Positions 43,440 through 52,281 of a stretch of DNA of 64,000 nucleotides are shown here, in pieces. The DNA lies in the NCBI RefSeq assembly GCF_000430665.1, contig NZ_AUML01000001.1:186001-250000 (forward strand). Reading direction: 5' to 3'. This stretch comes from Aquimarina muelleri DSM 19832. Its GTDB lineage: Bacteria; Bacteroidota; Bacteroidia; Flavobacteriales; Flavobacteriaceae. Below the pieces are notes generated by a model. It saw only the letters and a program-made list of their open reading frames with translations. It did not search any database and was not told the DNA's origin. The translations under genes were made by a program, and so were the position numbers. How positions within the stretch are numbered: position 1 is the stretch's first letter; each line of letters opens with the position of its first letter.

Positions 43440-44068
43440 CTAATATGTAATAATCTTGATTGATGAATCAAATCTGCAAGATTGTCTACTTTTAGTTTTT
43501 TTAATAGCCTTGTTTTGTAAGTGCTTACTGTTTTTTCATTAATAGACAAAGTGCTTGCAATATCTTTATTTCTTTTTCCTGAAGATAATAAGTTAAGGAC
43601 CTCTATTTCTCTTGAGGATAATTTCTTGTATTTCACAACCATGTTATTTTCACTGGCATTTCCATTAGCCAGTTGTTTTGTAAGGTTGTCATTTAAGTAA
43701 ATACCTCCTCTTGCAACACGTTCGATTGCTTTTTTAAGAGTTTTTGTAGGAACTGTTTTTGCTAAATAAGCAGAAGCACCTGCTTTAATAGCACTTAGAG
43801 CATACATTTCCTCAGGGTGAGAACTAAAAATAATAACTTTTATTCCAGAAAATTCTTTTTTTATAGTTCTCAATGCCATAATTCCATTGATTTGAGGTAG
43901 ATCTAACTCCATAATGAGAACATCAGGAGTGTTAGTTTTCAAAACATCATACATTTCGTTTCCATTACTTACTTTACCAATGATTTCATAATCTTCAGAA
44001 TTGCGAAATAAAGAAACGATCCCCTTCCTAGTGATTGGATGATGATCTGCGATTAATACGGTTGTCAT
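43436..44068 (-). CDS. LuxR/NarL-family response regulator with an atypical receiver domain
   Basis: The 210-residue protein has an N-terminal receiver domain and a C-terminal LuxR-type helix-turn-helix (LSSREIEVLNLLSSGKRNKDIA, then EKTVSTYKTRLLKKL). The phosphoacceptor position is Glu54 (VLIMELDLP) where Asp is normal, and the acidic pair is D8/H9 instead of Asp-Asp. The lysine K104 is kept (YLAKT). It probably works without phosphorylation or is held in an active-like state. No sensor kinase gene adjoins. DNA targets are unknown. Confidence 0.9.
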   Translation of the reverse strand: MTTVLIADHHPITRKGIVSLFRNSEDYEIIGKVSNGNEMYDVLKTNTPDVLIMELDLPQINGIMALRTIKKEFSGIKVIIFSSHPEEMYALSAIKAGASAYLAKTVPTKTLKKAIERVARGGIYLNDNLTKQLANGNASENNMVVKYKKLSSREIEVLNLLSSGKRNKDIASTLSINEKTVSTYKTRLLKKLKVDNLADLIHQSRLLHIS

Positions 44069-44204
44069 TCTTGTTTGTGAGTATTTTAGTTTAATTTAAG
44101 AGTTTAACATTCTTTAGGCTAGGGGTAATTTAAATCTTTGTGCAAAATTACTAAGAACTAGTCCTCATAAACTTTTTTTTATTAATTTATCGACAAAAAG
44201 ATAA

Positions 44205-44993
44205 TTAAAGCAGTTCAATGGGTATATTACAGACAGGAATAGGGTTCATTTTATGTTGGTTTACGGTATTTAGGTGGATAAAAATTTTAAAAACTTCTTT
44301 TTCTCTCCCTTTAAAATCATTGCTATTTTTACCTTCTTCTTTCATTTTCATAGCCCATTCTAATTCATCATAACTAGCTCCGATTTGATCTTCATCACTT
44401 CTGCTATCTCCAAATAAACCGTCGGTTGGTGCGGCATTTTGTATAGAAACAGGTACTTTCAAAAACTTAGCAATAGTGTATACTTCACTTTTTAAAAGAT
44501 TAGCAATAGGGCTTAAATCAACACCTCCATCACCATATTTGGTATAAAATCCTACGCCAAAATCCTCTACTTTATTACCAGTTCCAGCAACTAGATATCT
44601 ATGTAAACCAGCAAAATAGTATAAAGTAGACATTCTTAACCGGGCTCTGGTATTTGCAAGAGATAAGTCTAATTGTGCGCTATCAGGGATTTTTGGGAAT
44701 ACAGACTTTAATTCTTCAAAAACTGGAGTTAAATCAACATTGGTATTCGATACATTTGTATATTTTTTTTTAAGTTGTGTAATGTGTTCTTGTGCTCGAG
44801 TTACTTGGCTTTCTGCTTGATGAATAGGCATTTCAACGCAAAGAGTTTTTAATCCAGTTCTTGCACATAAAGATGAAGTAACAGCACTATCAATCCCTCC
44901 GCTAATACCAACAACAAAACCTTCCATATTTGCGTTTATAGCATACTCTTTTAACCAATTTACAATATGATCAATTACTTTTTCTGTTTGCAT
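44205..44993 (-). CDS. nadE: NAD+ synthase, ammonia-dependent
   Basis: The 262-residue enzyme amidates nicotinic acid adenine dinucleotide to NAD+. The ATP-pyrophosphatase PP-loop is GISGGIDSAV. Further blocks are ARLRMSTLYYFAGLHRYLVAGTGNK and EDFGVGFYTKYGDGGVDLSPI. There is no N-terminal glutaminase domain, so it relies on free ammonia. It is divergent from gldB, sharing a 125-base regulatory spacer. Confidence 0.95.
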   Translation of the reverse strand: MQTEKVIDHIVNWLKEYAINANMEGFVVGISGGIDSAVTSSLCARTGLKTLCVEMPIHQAESQVTRAQEHITQLKKKYTNVSNTNVDLTPVFEELKSVFPKIPDSAQLDLSLANTRARLRMSTLYYFAGLHRYLVAGTGNKVEDFGVGFYTKYGDGGVDLSPIANLLKSEVYTIAKFLKVPVSIQNAAPTDGLFGDSRSDEDQIGASYDELEWAMKMKEEGKNSNDFKGREKEVFKIFIHLNTVNQHKMNPIPVCNIPIELL

Positions 44994-45052
44994 ACTTTAT
45001 GTTTGTGAATAATATAATTAAAATAAGTTTAATTCAAAAAAGGATACTTGAC

Positions 45053-45094
45053 TATCCTATACTTTGTACTTCGCAATAGGATATAGTATCTTTG
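45053..45094 (+). promoter_or_regulatory. gldB promoter with an embedded inverted repeat
   Basis: TTTG at 45063-45066 and TATCTTTG at 45087-45094, 20 bases apart, form a full Bacteroidota promoter. TATCCTAT (45053-45060) and ATAGGATA (45076-45083) are perfect 8-base inverted arms flanking the -33 element and filling the spacer. A further GGATA half-site is at 45042. The layout is suited to a repressor. Confidence 0.7.
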
Positions 45095-45118
45095 CGATCA
45101 TAAAATTAATAAAAAAAG

Positions 45119-46138
45119 ATGGCGTTCTGGAGGAATAGAGATAATTTAGATAGATATTATAATTTACAAAGGAATATCATTAAAATCTTAAAATTTACTT
45201 TGGTTTTTTATGTATTTATTTCTTGTTCAAACGAAAGTGAAGTTAAAAAAGAAATTTCTAAAATACCTATAGAAATAAAGATAGAGCGTTTTGATACGTT
45301 ATTTGCAAAGGTAACCCTAGAAACTCTTCCTGATCTTAAAAAAGAATATCCATTTTTGTTTCCAGAAAAATATGCAGACAGTATCTGGATTAAAAGGTCT
45401 CAGGATACAATACAACAAGAAGTAAATATAGAGGTAGAAAAAACTTTTTTAGACCTTTCTAAAGAAGAAACAGAGCTTTATTCCCTTTTTCAACATATCC
45501 AATATTATTTCCCAGAAATTAAAACACCAAAAATAGTTACAATCATTAATGATGTAGATTATCGAAACAAAATAGTACTATCAAAAGGATTATTAATTAT
45601 TGCTTTAGATACATATCTAGGAAAGGATCACCATTTTTATGAGGGAATACAAAAATATCTAAGACAAAACTTTGAACGAAAATATATGGTTCCAGATATA
45701 GCTTCTATGTATGCTAAAAATCAGGTAGGCCCAATTAGAGATAGAACATTTATAGGTAATTTAATCTCTTTTGGAAAAGAGCTGTATATAAAAGATTTAC
45801 TGTTGCCTGAATTTACTAATGCAAGAAAAATAGGGTATACTGAAGAACAGTATTCTTGGGCAATAACTAATGAAGAATATATATGGAGGTATTTTATAGA
45901 TAAAAAATTATTGTATAGTACCGATAGTTCTTTAATGCCTAGATTTTTGTATCCAGCACCTTTTTCTAAGTTTTATTTAGAAGAAATAGATAAAGAGGCC
46001 CCAGATAGAATAGCTCAGTTTATAGGGTGGCGAATTGTGGATTCATACATGAAAAATAACAATGTATCTTTGCGACAATTAATATTAGCAGATGCTGAAA
46101 CGATTTTTAATAGATCAAAATATAAACCTAAAAAATAA
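45119..46138 (+). CDS. gldB: Gliding motility lipoprotein GldB
   Basis: The 339-residue protein has a long basic N-terminus, a hydrophobic stretch and a lipobox ending FISCSN (Cys about residue 36). GldB-type features include EIKIERFDTLFAKV and FIGWRIVDSYMKNNNVSLRQL. GldB is needed for gliding in Flavobacterium johnsoniae, though its exact function is not settled; it is probably envelope-attached. gldC follows after eight bases, as in relatives. A later start at an internal residue is possible. Confidence 0.88.
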   Translation: MAFWRNRDNLDRYYNLQRNIIKILKFTLVFYVFISCSNESEVKKEISKIPIEIKIERFDTLFAKVTLETLPDLKKEYPFLFPEKYADSIWIKRSQDTIQQEVNIEVEKTFLDLSKEETELYSLFQHIQYYFPEIKTPKIVTIINDVDYRNKIVLSKGLLIIALDTYLGKDHHFYEGIQKYLRQNFERKYMVPDIASMYAKNQVGPIRDRTFIGNLISFGKELYIKDLLLPEFTNARKIGYTEEQYSWAITNEEYIWRYFIDKKLLYSTDSSLMPRFLYPAPFSKFYLEEIDKEAPDRIAQFIGWRIVDSYMKNNNVSLRQLILADAETIFNRSKYKPKK

Positions 46139-46146
46139 TAACAAGC

Positions 46147-46476
46147 GTGCATAAATCAGAAATTAGAATAGATATAGAGTTAGATGAAAATCGTATTCCA
46201 GAAAAATTAAAATGGACAGCAAAAGATGGAGGTGTAGAGAATCAGGAGACTAAAGCAATGCTTTTGTCTGTTTGGGATAATAAAACAAAAGAAAGTCTTC
46301 GGATAGATTTATGGACAAAAGATATGCCTGTTGATGAGATGAAAATATTTTTTCATCAAACATTAGTGGCTATGAGTGATACTTTTTATAAAGCTACTCA
46401 AGATGAAAAAATGTCTGCTACTATGAAGGATTTTTGTGATTATTTTGCTGAAAAGTTAGAATTAGAACAAAAATAA
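46147..46476 (+). CDS. gldC: Gliding motility protein GldC
   Basis: The 109-residue protein most likely begins at the GTG at 46147 (HKSEIRIDIELDENRIPEKL follows); no nearby in-frame ATG precedes the conserved region. WTAKDGGVENQETKAMLLSVW and DLWTKDMPVDEMKIFFHQTL are GldC-like. It is small and soluble-looking with no signal peptide. In F. johnsoniae gldC mutants show reduced gliding; the molecular role is unknown. It is co-transcribed with gldB. Confidence 0.9.
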   Translation: MHKSEIRIDIELDENRIPEKLKWTAKDGGVENQETKAMLLSVWDNKTKESLRIDLWTKDMPVDEMKIFFHQTLVAMSDTFYKATQDEKMSATMKDFCDYFAEKLELEQK

Positions 46477-46804
46477 TCTCAAAACTACTGAAGTCTCGTT
46501 GAGGTGTTTTTGAATATATATACTTTTTATATACAATATAAAATCAAATATCGAGGTAATATCATGAGGTTATAAGTGCAAGAACTTGTTTTTATAGTCT
46601 TTAGAGTATTGCGTAATATTTTTTTTAAAGAATAAAAAGTTTTTATAGAAGATGCGTTTCTCTCATTTGTTTAAATGAAATCACTGTAAAGAGAATCAGA
46701 TTATTTTTGGTTTATGCGAAAAATAAAATTTAGATATAGGCCTTCTCGCTATTGATCTGTCTTATTCTAAAAGGCTAGAGATAGAGTGTGTAAAGAAAGA
46801 TGTC
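46477..46804. other. Convergent spacer between gldC and engB
   Basis: No gene is seen in 328 bases. Imperfect pairing (TCAAAAC with GTTTTTGA near 46480-46515, GGCCTT with AAGGC near 46739-46775) may act as weak terminators for the two facing genes. Confidence 0.35.
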
Positions 46805-47413
46805 TTAAGAGGATTTTGCTAGCTGATTATTAATGTCTTCTATGTATTTAAGGACATCTTCTTGTCCCAATCCAGAGGATGAGGAGGTTATGAAATAATT
46901 AGGCATTTCTTCCCAATAGTTTAGCATTTCATTAATGTAGTTATTTATCTGAACAGGTAGTTTGGTTTTAGTAAGTTTATCTGCTTTGGTAAAAATAATA
47001 GAAAACGGCACTTGATTTTCACCTAGCCATTGCATGAATTCCAGATCTATTTTTTGTGGTTCGTGACGACTATCTATCAATACAAAGGCAGAAACAATCT
47101 GAGTTCTTTTAGCAAAGTAAGCGGTAATAAACTTTTGAAATACCTTTTTTGAAGATTTAGAAACCTTTGCATACCCATATCCAGGCAAATCAACTAAAAA
47201 CCAATTTTTATTAATGATGAAATGATTGATTAATTGTGTTTTTCCAGGTCTTCCAGATGTTTTAGCAAGATTTTTTCGATTGGTAAGCATATTAATTAAA
47301 GAAGATTTTCCGACGTTGGATCTTCCAATAAATGCATACTCAGGGAGTTTGTCTTTAGGGCATTTGGCAACGTCGCTGTTACTCATTATAAATTCAGCGC
47401 TGCTAATCTTCAT
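46805..47413 (-). CDS. engB: Ribosome biogenesis GTP-binding protein EngB (YihA/YsxC)
   Basis: The 202-residue GTPase is required for large-subunit maturation in other bacteria. It shows P-loop GRSNVGKSSLIN, the G2 region SGRPGKTQLIN, DLPGYGYAKVS (G3) and FTKADKL (G4). The size is typical. It is the second gene of a minus-strand pair with the hydrolase, whose stop is 15 bases upstream of its ATG. Confidence 0.95.
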   Translation of the reverse strand: MKISSAEFIMSNSDVAKCPKDKLPEYAFIGRSNVGKSSLINMLTNRKNLAKTSGRPGKTQLINHFIINKNWFLVDLPGYGYAKVSKSSKKVFQKFITAYFAKRTQIVSAFVLIDSRHEPQKIDLEFMQWLGENQVPFSIIFTKADKLTKTKLPVQINNYINEMLNYWEEMPNYFITSSSSGLGQEDVLKYIEDINNQLAKSS

Positions 47414-47428
47414 AGTACTTAATTAAGG

Positions 47429-48199
47429 TTAAAAGTTGCGTTCTTGTAACCAGTTATGTAATAGTCGGTTAAATTCTTGAGGATGTTCCATCATGGCGGC
47501 ATGTCCACATTTATCTATCCAGTATAAGTTAGAGTCAGGTAGTAGTTTATTGAAATCATTAGCTACTTCTGGAGGAGTGACATTGTCATTTTTGCCCCAT
47601 ATGATACAAGATGGGATATCCATTTTAGGTAAATCTTTTGCCATATTGTGCCGAATAGCACTTTTAGCAATGGCTAAAGTTCTGATTAATTTATTTCTAT
47701 CATTAACTGTATTGTATACTTCGTCTACAATTTCTTTAGTAGCTATAGTTGGGTCGTAAAAAACATTTTCGGCCTTAGCTTTAATGTATTCATAATCACC
47801 TCGCTTAGGGTAACTTTCTCCCATAGCGCTTTCGTATAGTCCAGAACTTCCAGTTATAACGAGTGCTTTTACTTTTTCAGGAAACATTTTAGCGCATAAA
47901 AGTGCTATGTGTCCTCCTAGAGAGTTACCAAGAAGAATTACTTCTTTATCACCATAACCTAATTGATCTATAAAATCGTTAAGATACTTGGCATATGTAC
48001 TAACCTTGGTTTTTAGTAAAGGCAACGTATAAATAGGTAATTCAGGGATCAGTACCTTGTATCCATGTTCAGGAAAATAAGAACCAACACCTTCAAAGTT
48101 ACTTAATCCTCCCATCAACCCATGTAAGATGATGATTGGTGTACCTTCTCCCAAATCTAGATAACTAAATTTTCCGTCTTTTTGTAATTCGTGCTTCAT
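47429..48199 (-). CDS. Alpha/beta-fold hydrolase
   Basis: The 256-residue protein has the oxyanion block ILHGLMGGLSNFEGV, nucleophile elbow GNSLGGH (Ser) and terminal GHAAMMEHP (His). The acid is probably in WGKNDNVTPP. It is cytoplasmic, with no signal peptide. Substrate cannot be deduced; such genes commonly stand beside engB and mraZ in flavobacteria. It is divergent from mraZ across 300 bases. Confidence 0.88.
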   Translation of the reverse strand: MKHELQKDGKFSYLDLGEGTPIIILHGLMGGLSNFEGVGSYFPEHGYKVLIPELPIYTLPLLKTKVSTYAKYLNDFIDQLGYGDKEVILLGNSLGGHIALLCAKMFPEKVKALVITGSSGLYESAMGESYPKRGDYEYIKAKAENVFYDPTIATKEIVDEVYNTVNDRNKLIRTLAIAKSAIRHNMAKDLPKMDIPSCIIWGKNDNVTPPEVANDFNKLLPDSNLYWIDKCGHAAMMEHPQEFNRLLHNWLQERNF

Positions 48200-48429
48200 T
48201 AATACTTCTTACAAGAATTAAACGCAAATATAGCATTTTCATAATTAGTTTCGAGTTTTTTTATGAATACTACAGAATGATTTTTTTATTTTTTTAAAGA
48301 TGAATTATTTCTTCTTCCTATTCGTTAAAGTCGAGAATTTATAAGCCTTGTTGTAGTGTGTTGATAAACAAAATCTTAAAGTTTAGCAGGGTGGAAGATT
48401 GTTGTTTTTGATCACAACTTATTAACAAT

Positions 48430-48473
48430 GTGGTAGATTGTGGTAAAAAGTGGTATTTTTTTCAATATATTTG
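48430..48473 (+). promoter_or_regulatory. MraZ-type operator and promoter of the dcw cluster
   Basis: Three GTGGT repeats at 48430, 48440 and 48450 have exact 10-base periodicity, the layout of known MraZ boxes (GTGGG/TGGGN units with 5-base spacers). A perfect -7 element TATATTTG lies at 48466-48473, and the repeats cover the -33 region. A further GTGGT forms the mraZ start region at 48500, in phase. The arrangement suggests autorepression of the cluster. The rest of the 48200-48429 spacer shows nothing recognisable. Confidence 0.75.
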
Positions 48474-48499
48474 ACTTATTAAACGTTTAGGGAAGTAAA

Positions 48500-48967
48500 G
48501 TGGTAAATCTAATTGGTACATACGAGTGCAAAGCAGACGCTAAGGGACGTTTGATGATGCCTGTTGCTTTTAAAAAGCAACTTTCGGGAGTACTAAAAGA
48601 TGGATTTGTATTAAAAAGAGCAGTTTTTCAGCCTTGTTTGGAGTTGTATCCTATGGCAGAATGGAATCTTTTAATGCAGAAAATGAATAAACTTAATCGA
48701 TTTAAAAAGAAAAATAATGACTTTATCAGAAAATTTACCGCAGGAGTTAAAGTGGTAGAGGTGGATACAGCAGGTCGTCTTTTAATACCTAAGGATTTAA
48801 TAAGTTTTGCTGGTATTACGAAAGATTTGGTGTTGTCGTCGGCTGTAAATATAGTTGAGATCTGGGATAAAGATCAATACGAAAAAGCAATTGAAGACGT
48901 GGCAGATGATTTTGCAGATTTAGCAGAAGAGGTCATGGGGTTTGATGATGATATAAGTCTTGATTAG
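48500..48967 (+). CDS. mraZ: Transcriptional regulator MraZ
   Basis: The 155-residue DNA-binding protein has two AbrB-like halves: NLIGTYECKADAKGRLMMPVAF and KVVEVDTAGRLLIPKDLISFAGI. MraZ binds direct repeats before its own gene and controls the dcw cluster. The start is a GTG at 48500 with AGGGAAG upstream; no nearby ATG precedes the conserved start. It is the first gene of the cluster, 73 bases before rsmH. Confidence 0.94.
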   Translation: MVNLIGTYECKADAKGRLMMPVAFKKQLSGVLKDGFVLKRAVFQPCLELYPMAEWNLLMQKMNKLNRFKKKNNDFIRKFTAGVKVVEVDTAGRLLIPKDLISFAGITKDLVLSSAVNIVEIWDKDQYEKAIEDVADDFADLAEEVMGFDDDISLD

Positions 48968-49040
48968 TAGTCTAGATAAAGGATAATTGAAGTGTGCGAA
49001 AGGGGATTGCCGCTATTGATAAAAAAAGAAATAAAACAGA

Positions 49041-49955
49041 ATGGAGTATCATAATCCGGTTTTGCTTAAAGAAACAGTAGATGGGTTGGTCATCAAGCCA
49101 AATGGAACATATGTAGATGTTACATTTGGCGGTGGTGGCCATTCTAAAGAAATACTTAATCGATTAGGACCCGAAGGTAAATTGTTTGCTTTTGATCAGG
49201 ACTTAGATGCTTTAGATAATACGATAAAAGATGATCGTTTTATTTTGATAAATGAAAATTTTAGGTTCATAAAGCGATTTTTGCGGTTTCATGGGGTGAG
49301 AAAGGTAGATGGGATTCTTGGAGACTTTGGGGTTTCTTCTCATCAGTTTGATGTAGCAGACAGGGGGTTTTCTACTCGATTTGATGCGGATTTGGATATG
49401 AGGATGAATCAAAATGGAGAGCTGTCTGCATACAATGTAATTAATGACTATGAAGAAGCAGATTTAAAAAAGATGTTTCTAGAATATGGAGAATTAAGAA
49501 ATGCTCCAAAATTAGCAAGGACTATAATAGCAGCTAGAAAAGAAGAGCCGCTAAAAACAAGTATAGCGTTAAAAGAAGTATTGAAACCGTTTTTACCAAA
49601 ACATAAAGAACATAAAATACTAGCGCAAATTTATCAGGCAATTCGCATAGAAGTAAACCAAGAAATAGGAGCTCTTAAGGAGCTTTTGATGCAGACTACA
49701 GAGCTTCTTAATCCTAATGGAAGAGTTAGTTTTATATCCTATCACTCCTTAGAGGATAGATTAGTAAAACGGTTTATTCGTAATGGAATGTTTGAAGGAG
49801 AACCAGAAAAAGATTTATATGGTAATGTATATGTTCCTTTTAAAAAAGTAGGAGGATTAATTATTCCAGATAATGATGAAATCAAAGAAAATAATAGAGC
49901 ACGAAGTGCAAAATTAAGAATAGCGGAAAGAGTAAAAGAAGAAAACCCTGCCTAG
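49041..49955 (+). CDS. rsmH: 16S rRNA (cytosine1402-N4)-methyltransferase
   Basis: The 304-residue SAM enzyme methylates C1402 in 16S rRNA. YHNPVLLKETVDGL, VDVTFGGGGHSKEIL (SAM site), GDFGVSSHQFD and ISYHSLEDRLVKRF are characteristic. It stands second in the dcw cluster, as is common, and is followed after one base by the ftsL-like gene. Confidence 0.96.
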   Translation: MEYHNPVLLKETVDGLVIKPNGTYVDVTFGGGGHSKEILNRLGPEGKLFAFDQDLDALDNTIKDDRFILINENFRFIKRFLRFHGVRKVDGILGDFGVSSHQFDVADRGFSTRFDADLDMRMNQNGELSAYNVINDYEEADLKKMFLEYGELRNAPKLARTIIAARKEEPLKTSIALKEVLKPFLPKHKEHKILAQIYQAIRIEVNQEIGALKELLMQTTELLNPNGRVSFISYHSLEDRLVKRFIRNGMFEGEPEKDLYGNVYVPFKKVGGLIIPDNDEIKENNRARSAKLRIAERVKEENPA

Positions 49956-49956
49956 A

Positions 49957-50280
49957 ATGGAGAAGAGTATGAAGCAAACAATTTATGACATATTAAAAGG
50001 AAAGTTTCTTATCGCAGACGATGCGATGAAAAACTGGCGAATGTTATTGTTTCTTTCTTTTTTAGCAATAATAATGATTGCAAGTTCTCATAACGCAGAA
50101 AGTAAAGTACATGAAATAGCAAAACTAAATAATGAGGTAAGAGAGTTAAGAACGCAATTTGTAGATGGAAAGACAGAGCTAATGAGGTTGAAAATGGAGT
50201 CGTCTATAATAAAAAAGATGGCGCAAAAAGGGTTAAAACGTCCAGCAAAACCACCAAGAAAAATAATAGTAAAAAACTAA
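49957..50280 (+). CDS. FtsL-like small bitopic cell-division protein
   Basis: The 107-residue protein has a short cytoplasmic N-terminus, one transmembrane helix (about residues 29-44, LLFLSFLAIIMIASS) and a coiled-coil-like periplasmic region (VHEIAKLNNEVRELRTQF). This is the layout and position of FtsL, which scaffolds FtsQ and FtsB in the divisome. Sequence conservation in this family is weak, so the call leans on context between rsmH and ftsI. Confidence 0.8.
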   Translation: MEKSMKQTIYDILKGKFLIADDAMKNWRMLLFLSFLAIIMIASSHNAESKVHEIAKLNNEVRELRTQFVDGKTELMRLKMESSIIKKMAQKGLKRPAKPPRKIIVKN

Positions 50281-50286
50281 ACTATT

Positions 50287-52281
50287 TTGGCAACAAAAGA
50301 AAAAAACATATTGAATCGGTTGTATTTTATAGCAGCTTGTATGTTCATCTTTGCAATTGTAGTATTGGTGAAACTGGTAAATATACAATTTGTTGAAGGG
50401 GATGCATACCGTAAAAAAGCTCAGGAACGAGTTTTTAAAACCTTTGATATACCTGCAAATCGAGGAAACCTATATGATAGTAAAGGTAATTTGCTTGCGA
50501 CCTCAGTTCCAAAATATGACATAAGATTTGATGTGCTTACAGTTACAGATAAAGATTTTAGAGTACATATTAAACCACTTTGTGAATCCTTGTCTAAAGA
50601 GTTCGGAAAACCTGTTTCTTACTACAATAAATTAATAAGAACCGCAAGAGCCAATAAAAACAGGTATTTACTAATTCGTAGAAATTTGGGTTATTCTCAG
50701 TATATGAGAGTTAAGCAATTTCCTTTGTTTGCGTTAGGAGCTAATCGAGGAGGGTTGATCGTTGAGCAACGTACTGTGAGAGAGCATCCTATAGGTAAAA
50801 TAGCAGAACGAACTGTTGGTTATGAAAGAAGAGACGAAAATGGATACTACACTAGGGTAGGGTTAGAAGGAGCTTATGGGCCTTTTTTAAGAGGAAAAGA
50901 AGGCAAAAGAAAAAAACAAAAAATAGCAAAAAATCAATGGAAACCTATTGGAGATGCCAATGAGGTAGAACCTCAGGATGGATATGATGTAGTTTCAACA
51001 ATAGATGTAAATATTCAGGATATATCTCATCATGCATTATTAGCACAATTAGATAAATATGATGCAGAACACGGTACCGTTGTAGTAATGGAAACCAAAA
51101 CAGGAGAGATAAAAGCAATCTCTAATTTGGGACGTACAAATAGCGGAAAATACTATGAAAAGCTAAATTATGCTGTAGGAGAAGCTCATGAACCAGGATC
51201 TACATTTAAGTTAATGACAATAGTCGCAGCTTTAGAAGATAAAGTAATTGATTCAAGTTATGTTATTGATACAGGAAATGGTCGTGTAAAATTTTATGAT
51301 AGAGTAGTAAAAGACTCTAAATGGGGAGGGTATGGTAAAATCTCTGCAGCCAAAGCATTTGAATTATCCTCAAATACAGCTTTTGCAAAAATGATTGATG
51401 AAAACTATAAAGGTAATCCCAGAAAATTTGTGGATCGATTAATTAATATGGGATTAGGAGAAACTTTAGGATTATCCATTAAAGGAGAAGGAAAACCTAA
51501 AATTCCTTACCCAGGAGATGATGATTGGTACGGTACAACGCTCCCGTGGATGGCACATGGATACGGTGTTGCAATAACTCCTTTACAAACATTAGCATTC
51601 TATAATGCAATAGCTAATGATGGCGAAATGGTAAAGCCAAGATTTATTAAAGAAGTAAAAACCTGGGATAAAGTTAGAGAGAAATTTGATAAAGAAGTTC
51701 TAAATCCAACAATATGTTCTAAGCAAACAGCAAGAGTTGCTAAGGAAATGATGAAAAATGTCGTAAAAAAAGGAACTGCAACTAATATACAAACAGATAA
51801 TTTTGATATAGCAGGAAAAACAGGTACATGTTGGGGGAATTACGGAAGAGATAAAGAAAGAGAGTATATATCCTCTTTTGCAGGCTATTTTCCTGCGGAT
51901 AAACCTATTTACTCCTGTATTGTAGTAATACATAGGCCGAATAAAGAAAAAGGGTATTATGGTAGCGAAGTTGCAGCTCCTGTTTTTAAAACAATTGCCA
52001 CAAAAATATATAATGATATACCAGTAATAGACGAAGTGTCTTATGCTGCTGTAGAAAGTACACCTGTTGTAGAGAGTTACGATAAATACTATCACAATGT
52101 TCAAAAGTATAAAACCATAATGCCAAATGTAACCGGAATGCCAGCAATGGATGTTATTTCGCTATTAGAAAATATGGGATTAAAAGTAGAGATAAAAGGA
52201 TCAGGAAGAGTTAAAAAACAATCTATAGAACCTGGAGTAAAAGTAAAAAATAACCAAACTATAAGATTAGAATTATCGTGA
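50287..52281 (+). CDS. ftsI: Division-specific transpeptidase (PBP3/FtsI) with PASTA domain
   Basis: The 664-residue protein crosslinks septal peptidoglycan. An N-terminal membrane anchor (FIAACMFIFAIVVLVKLVNI) precedes the dimerisation domain (DIPANRGNLYDSKGNLLA). The catalytic serine is S305 in STFK, with SSNTAF and KTGT as other active-site motifs. One PASTA domain ends the protein (TIMPNVTGMPAMDVISLLENMG). The start is a TTG at 50287, six bases after the ftsL stop; the first ATG lies inside the membrane anchor. It is targeted by beta-lactams in other species. Confidence 0.94.
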   Translation: MATKEKNILNRLYFIAACMFIFAIVVLVKLVNIQFVEGDAYRKKAQERVFKTFDIPANRGNLYDSKGNLLATSVPKYDIRFDVLTVTDKDFRVHIKPLCESLSKEFGKPVSYYNKLIRTARANKNRYLLIRRNLGYSQYMRVKQFPLFALGANRGGLIVEQRTVREHPIGKIAERTVGYERRDENGYYTRVGLEGAYGPFLRGKEGKRKKQKIAKNQWKPIGDANEVEPQDGYDVVSTIDVNIQDISHHALLAQLDKYDAEHGTVVVMETKTGEIKAISNLGRTNSGKYYEKLNYAVGEAHEPGSTFKLMTIVAALEDKVIDSSYVIDTGNGRVKFYDRVVKDSKWGGYGKISAAKAFELSSNTAFAKMIDENYKGNPRKFVDRLINMGLGETLGLSIKGEGKPKIPYPGDDDWYGTTLPWMAHGYGVAITPLQTLAFYNAIANDGEMVKPRFIKEVKTWDKVREKFDKEVLNPTICSKQTARVAKEMMKNVVKKGTATNIQTDNFDIAGKTGTCWGNYGRDKEREYISSFAGYFPADKPIYSCIVVIHRPNKEKGYYGSEVAAPVFKTIATKIYNDIPVIDEVSYAAVESTPVVESYDKYYHNVQKYKTIMPNVTGMPAMDVISLLENMGLKVEIKGSGRVKKQSIEPGVKVKNNQTIRLELS

